Source: Planctomycetaceae bacterium
GTDB taxonomy: Bacteria > Planctomycetota > Planctomycetia > Pirellulales > JAEUIK01
DNA length: 8,425 nt
NCBI GenBank assembly: GCA_015493185.1
Contig: WGDQ01000476.1
Span: 1-8,425 of the forward strand
Reading direction: 5' to 3'
The notes beneath the pieces were generated by a model that was not told the origin of the DNA, searched no databases, and worked only from the letters and a program-made list of their open reading frames with translations. A program made the position numbers and the translations under genes. Below, one piece after another: positions 6,220 to 8,425 of the stretch; the stretch's first letter is position 1; each line of letters opens with the position of its first letter.

Positions 6220-8408
6220 AATCGCTGCTCAAAATCTTCCTGCCCTATTCGTTCTTTTTCGGCCTGCTGATTGCCGTTTTCGCATCGCATCGTCGGGCAG
6301 ATCAGCCGGTCGTAACAGTTGTGGCCCCATCGCCGACGGCCGGTGTGGCAACACCTGTATCTTCGGCCATTACGTTGCCAAAGAAGAGCGATCCGCATGC
6401 CAGCATGGCCCAGGCGGGCGAGACAAAAAATCGTGCACCGGGCCGGGCGACCGATCCCGTCTGCCATATGGAGGTCGCACCGTCTTGGGGCTTTTCGGCC
6501 CGTTACAAGGGGCACCTGTACCACTTCTGCACAACGGCCTGCCGCGATCGCTTTGCGACCAATCCTGAAGCGTATCTCGGCGCCCGGTGCGTGGTGTGCC
6601 GCCAACGTGTCGACCCGCAACGGGCCGTAACGGCCACGTACATGGGCAACACCTACCAGCTTTGCAGCGAGGAACACCGCGCGCAGTTCAAGGCCGATCC
6701 CGCATCGTACTTCATGCACACGATGTGGGGCATTCCGCCTTGGATGTATTACGTTTCTATCGGCTTTGTGCTGCTGGTGAGCTTTGGCGCCTTCGACCTG
6801 CTGGACCGACGCAGCGACGTGCCGGCCGTGGCCACCAGGAAGCCAAGCAACAGAACTCGATTGCCCGGGACAACGCCGGCGGCATCTCAAATCGATGGCA
6901 CGCAGCCGGGCACGTTGCCTTCGTCGCGGCTCGACGACGCTTCGTCGCACGCACAAGCGACGATCACGCCCGATTTACCAGGCACCACACAAACCGATCG
7001 GCTCGATCTGCTTCAAAGCCGTCTGGTTCGTTGGTTGGTAACTTCGCGCCGCTTTCGTTTCGCCTGTCAGGCGATCATCGTGGCCCTGTTCTTTTTAGTG
7101 ATTGCCGCCGGCTTGTTTGGCAACCAGAACCCGGCGCTGAATATCGCTCCGCTGCTCACATGGACCATTTGGTGGGGCGGGCTGGTCGTGCTGATCATGT
7201 TCGCCGGCAAGGCATGGTGCTATGTTTGCCCCTGGGATGCTGTGGCCGGCTGGATGCAGCGTTGGCACTTTTGGCGAAAAACCGACGAAGGCATGGGGCT
7301 CGATCTGAAATGGCCCCGGGCGCTGCGAAACATTGTGCTGGCCACGTTGCTGTTCGTCGGGCTCACATGGATCGAGCTCGGTTTCGGCGTTACCATGAAA
7401 CCGCGCATCACGGCCTATCTGGCCATTGCCATGCTACTGATGGCCATCGTCTCGGCCTTTCTGTTCGAGCGCAAGGGCTTTTGTCGCTATGCATGCCTCG
7501 TAGGGCGAGTCAGCGGCCTCTACGCCATGTTCTCGGGCGTGGAAATTCGCCCCAAGAGTCAAGACGTTTGTCGCACATGCGTGGGCAAAGAGTGCTACCG
7601 TGGCAGTCAAACGGCTTACGGGTGCCCCACCTTTCTTTTCCCCGGGAATCTGAGCGAAAACACCTACTGCATCCAATGCACCGAATGCATTCAGGCGTGT
7701 CCGCAAGACAACCTGGCCTTGAATCTTCGCCCTTGGGGAGCCGATCTGGTAAGCCAGCATCGCGTGCGAACCGACGAAGCCTATTTGGCCCTGCTGATGC
7801 TTTCCATTACCGGCTTCCATGGCCTGACGATGACGCCCAACTGGAACAAGCTCATCGACTGGCTCGATGGGTCGTTTTCGCTCGGGCACGTGGTCGCGTT
7901 TTCCCTTGGCATGTCCGGCCTGATGCTGCTGCCCATTCTGATTTACGCGGCGTTGGTCTACATCTCTTATCGTCTTGGCAATAGCGGTGCCACGGTCGAA
8001 AAGATGTCGTACCGCGGCTACTTCATCCGCTACGCCTACGCGCTGCTACCCATCGCGCTGTTTTATCATCTGGCCCACAACCTCGAGCACCTACTGATGG
8101 AAGGGCCGAAGATCGTCACGCTCATCTCCGACCCGTTCGGCTGGGGCTGGAACCTCTTTGGCACGCTCAATTGGCACGTGCCCCCGCTGGTTTCGCTCGA
8201 CGTGCTTTGGATCTTACAGGTTCTACTCGTCCTGGTCGGTCACGTGTTCAGTCTGCACGTCGCGCAGCGCACATCGGTGCGCTTATTCGGCGGGCGGCGC
8301 GCGGCATGGCGAAGCCAACTGCCGATGCTGGCCGGAATGATCGCCTTCAGCGTGTTCAGCCTTTGGCTGCTGAAGCAACCCATGGAAATGCGCACCTCGG
8401 CCATGTGA
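6216..8408 (+). CDS. double-YHS domain membrane polyferredoxin (NapH/NosR-like core) with His-rich helical bundle
   Basis: A 730-residue membrane protein of unknown function. After a first helix (about 5-23) and a Pro/Ala-rich spacer come two YHS/TRASH-type metal-binding domains. The first has DPVC-H-M (Cys83) with Cys105 and Cys109. The second has Cys125, Cys128 and Cys150, with His154 where the last Cys would be. A helix (about 174-195) and a Ser/Thr/Pro linker (about 200-265) lead to a polyferredoxin core with four helices, CYVCPW (335-340), CRYAC (423-427), an irregular cluster motif (Cys452/455/460/470) and a classic one (Cys485/488/491/495). Five more helices follow, with His535, His618, His621, His625, His676 and His681 in or near them, candidates for haem b or metal ligands. 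The start overlaps the previous stop (ATGA), so it belongs to the operon. I infer a quinol-linked electron donor, perhaps with a copper-sensing or copper-handling head. No haem-c motif is present. Confidence 0.72.
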   Translation: MKSLLKIFLPYSFFFGLLIAVFASHRRADQPVVTVVAPSPTAGVATPVSSAITLPKKSDPHASMAQAGETKNRAPGRATDPVCHMEVAPSWGFSARYKGHLYHFCTTACRDRFATNPEAYLGARCVVCRQRVDPQRAVTATYMGNTYQLCSEEHRAQFKADPASYFMHTMWGIPPWMYYVSIGFVLLVSFGAFDLLDRRSDVPAVATRKPSNRTRLPGTTPAASQIDGTQPGTLPSSRLDDASSHAQATITPDLPGTTQTDRLDLLQSRLVRWLVTSRRFRFACQAIIVALFFLVIAAGLFGNQNPALNIAPLLTWTIWWGGLVVLIMFAGKAWCYVCPWDAVAGWMQRWHFWRKTDEGMGLDLKWPRALRNIVLATLLFVGLTWIELGFGVTMKPRITAYLAIAMLLMAIVSAFLFERKGFCRYACLVGRVSGLYAMFSGVEIRPKSQDVCRTCVGKECYRGSQTAYGCPTFLFPGNLSENTYCIQCTECIQACPQDNLALNLRPWGADLVSQHRVRTDEAYLALLMLSITGFHGLTMTPNWNKLIDWLDGSFSLGHVVAFSLGMSGLMLLPILIYAALVYISYRLGNSGATVEKMSYRGYFIRYAYALLPIALFYHLAHNLEHLLMEGPKIVTLISDPFGWGWNLFGTLNWHVPPLVSLDVLWILQVLLVLVGHVFSLHVAQRTSVRLFGGRRAAWRSQLPMLAGMIAFSVFSLWLLKQPMEMRTSAM
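6462..6716 (+). other. tandem YHS/TRASH-type metal-binding domain pair within the last gene
   Basis: This stretch encodes residues 83-167 of the last gene. The first unit follows the family pattern closely: DPVC near its start, YKGHLYHFC, then C-x3-C (Cys105, Cys109) and a Phe-rich tail with NPEAYL. The second repeats the plan: CVVC, YMGNTYQLC, then Cys150-x3-His154 and a DPASYF tail. YHS and TRASH domains of copper ATPases and sensors bind soft metals through such cysteines. The position between two membrane helices suggests the pair sits in the periplasm, though this depends on the helix prediction. Confidence 0.68.
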
Positions 8409-8425
8409 GCGGTGCTGTGTGTGAG

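Noticed and set aside
6462..6470. CH dipeptide in DPVCHM as a possible haem-c site
   Set aside because: A haem-c site needs CXXCH; there is no Cys two residues further upstream, and the context is that of a YHS domain.
5877..6956. Minus-strand open frame (359 codons) across the NapH/YHS gene junction
   Set aside because: It runs opposite two motif-supported genes, is rich in Arg, His and Cys without pattern, and has no operon context.
6587..7984. Plus-strand open frame (465 codons) in another frame of the YHS polyferredoxin gene
   Set aside because: Its product is an Arg/His-rich shadow; the overlapping frame has clear YHS, ferredoxin and membrane segments.
8409..8425. GT-rich bases after the last stop as a terminator or the start of another gene
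   Set aside because: Only 17 bases remain, with no stem and no start codon in view.

Overview
The window holds one compact, plus-strand operon of five co-oriented genes (about 220 to 8408) built around a molybdopterin oxidoreductase of the periplasmic nitrate reductase (NapA) type and four iron-sulfur electron-transfer proteins. GC content is moderately high. The style of the NapA, the long Ser/Thr/Pro/Ala linkers and the fusion architectures suggest a planctomycete (Pirellulales-like). That assignment rests on my recollection of similar proteins, not on a search.

Layout: 1-219 is a leader that may carry the last codons of an upstream gene, then a clear ribosome binding site. 220-2982 encodes a 920-residue Tat-exported NapA-like catalytic subunit. 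3042-3734 (possibly starting at 2982) and 3842-4471 encode two different NapG-like periplasmic ferredoxins, each with four [4Fe-4S] motifs and a twin-arginine leader. 4468-6219 encodes a NapH-like membrane polyferredoxin fused to a periplasmic YtkA-like beta domain. 6216-8408 encodes a membrane protein that joins two YHS/TRASH-type metal-binding domains to a polyferredoxin core and a His-rich helical bundle. Three of the four junctions overlap or nearly overlap (TGATG, ATGA, ATGA), so the genes are probably translated as one coupled unit.

Working together (inference): quinol would be oxidised at one or both membrane polyferredoxins. Electrons would pass through their Fe-S clusters to the NapG-like ferredoxins and on to the single [4Fe-4S] cluster and Mo-bis-MGD centre of NapA. 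By motif count the window encodes up to 13 [4Fe-4S] clusters but not one CXXCH haem-c site. NapB, NapC, NapD and NapF are all absent from the window, although any of them could lie outside it.

The most unusual parts are the haem-c-free, Fe-S-only layout, the duplicated NapG, the NapH-YtkA fusion, the double-YHS polyferredoxin, and a NapA with an internal insertion of about 60 residues and signature motifs intermediate between NapA and assimilatory NasA. The true substrate is therefore not settled. No RNA genes, mobile elements or CRISPR arrays were seen.
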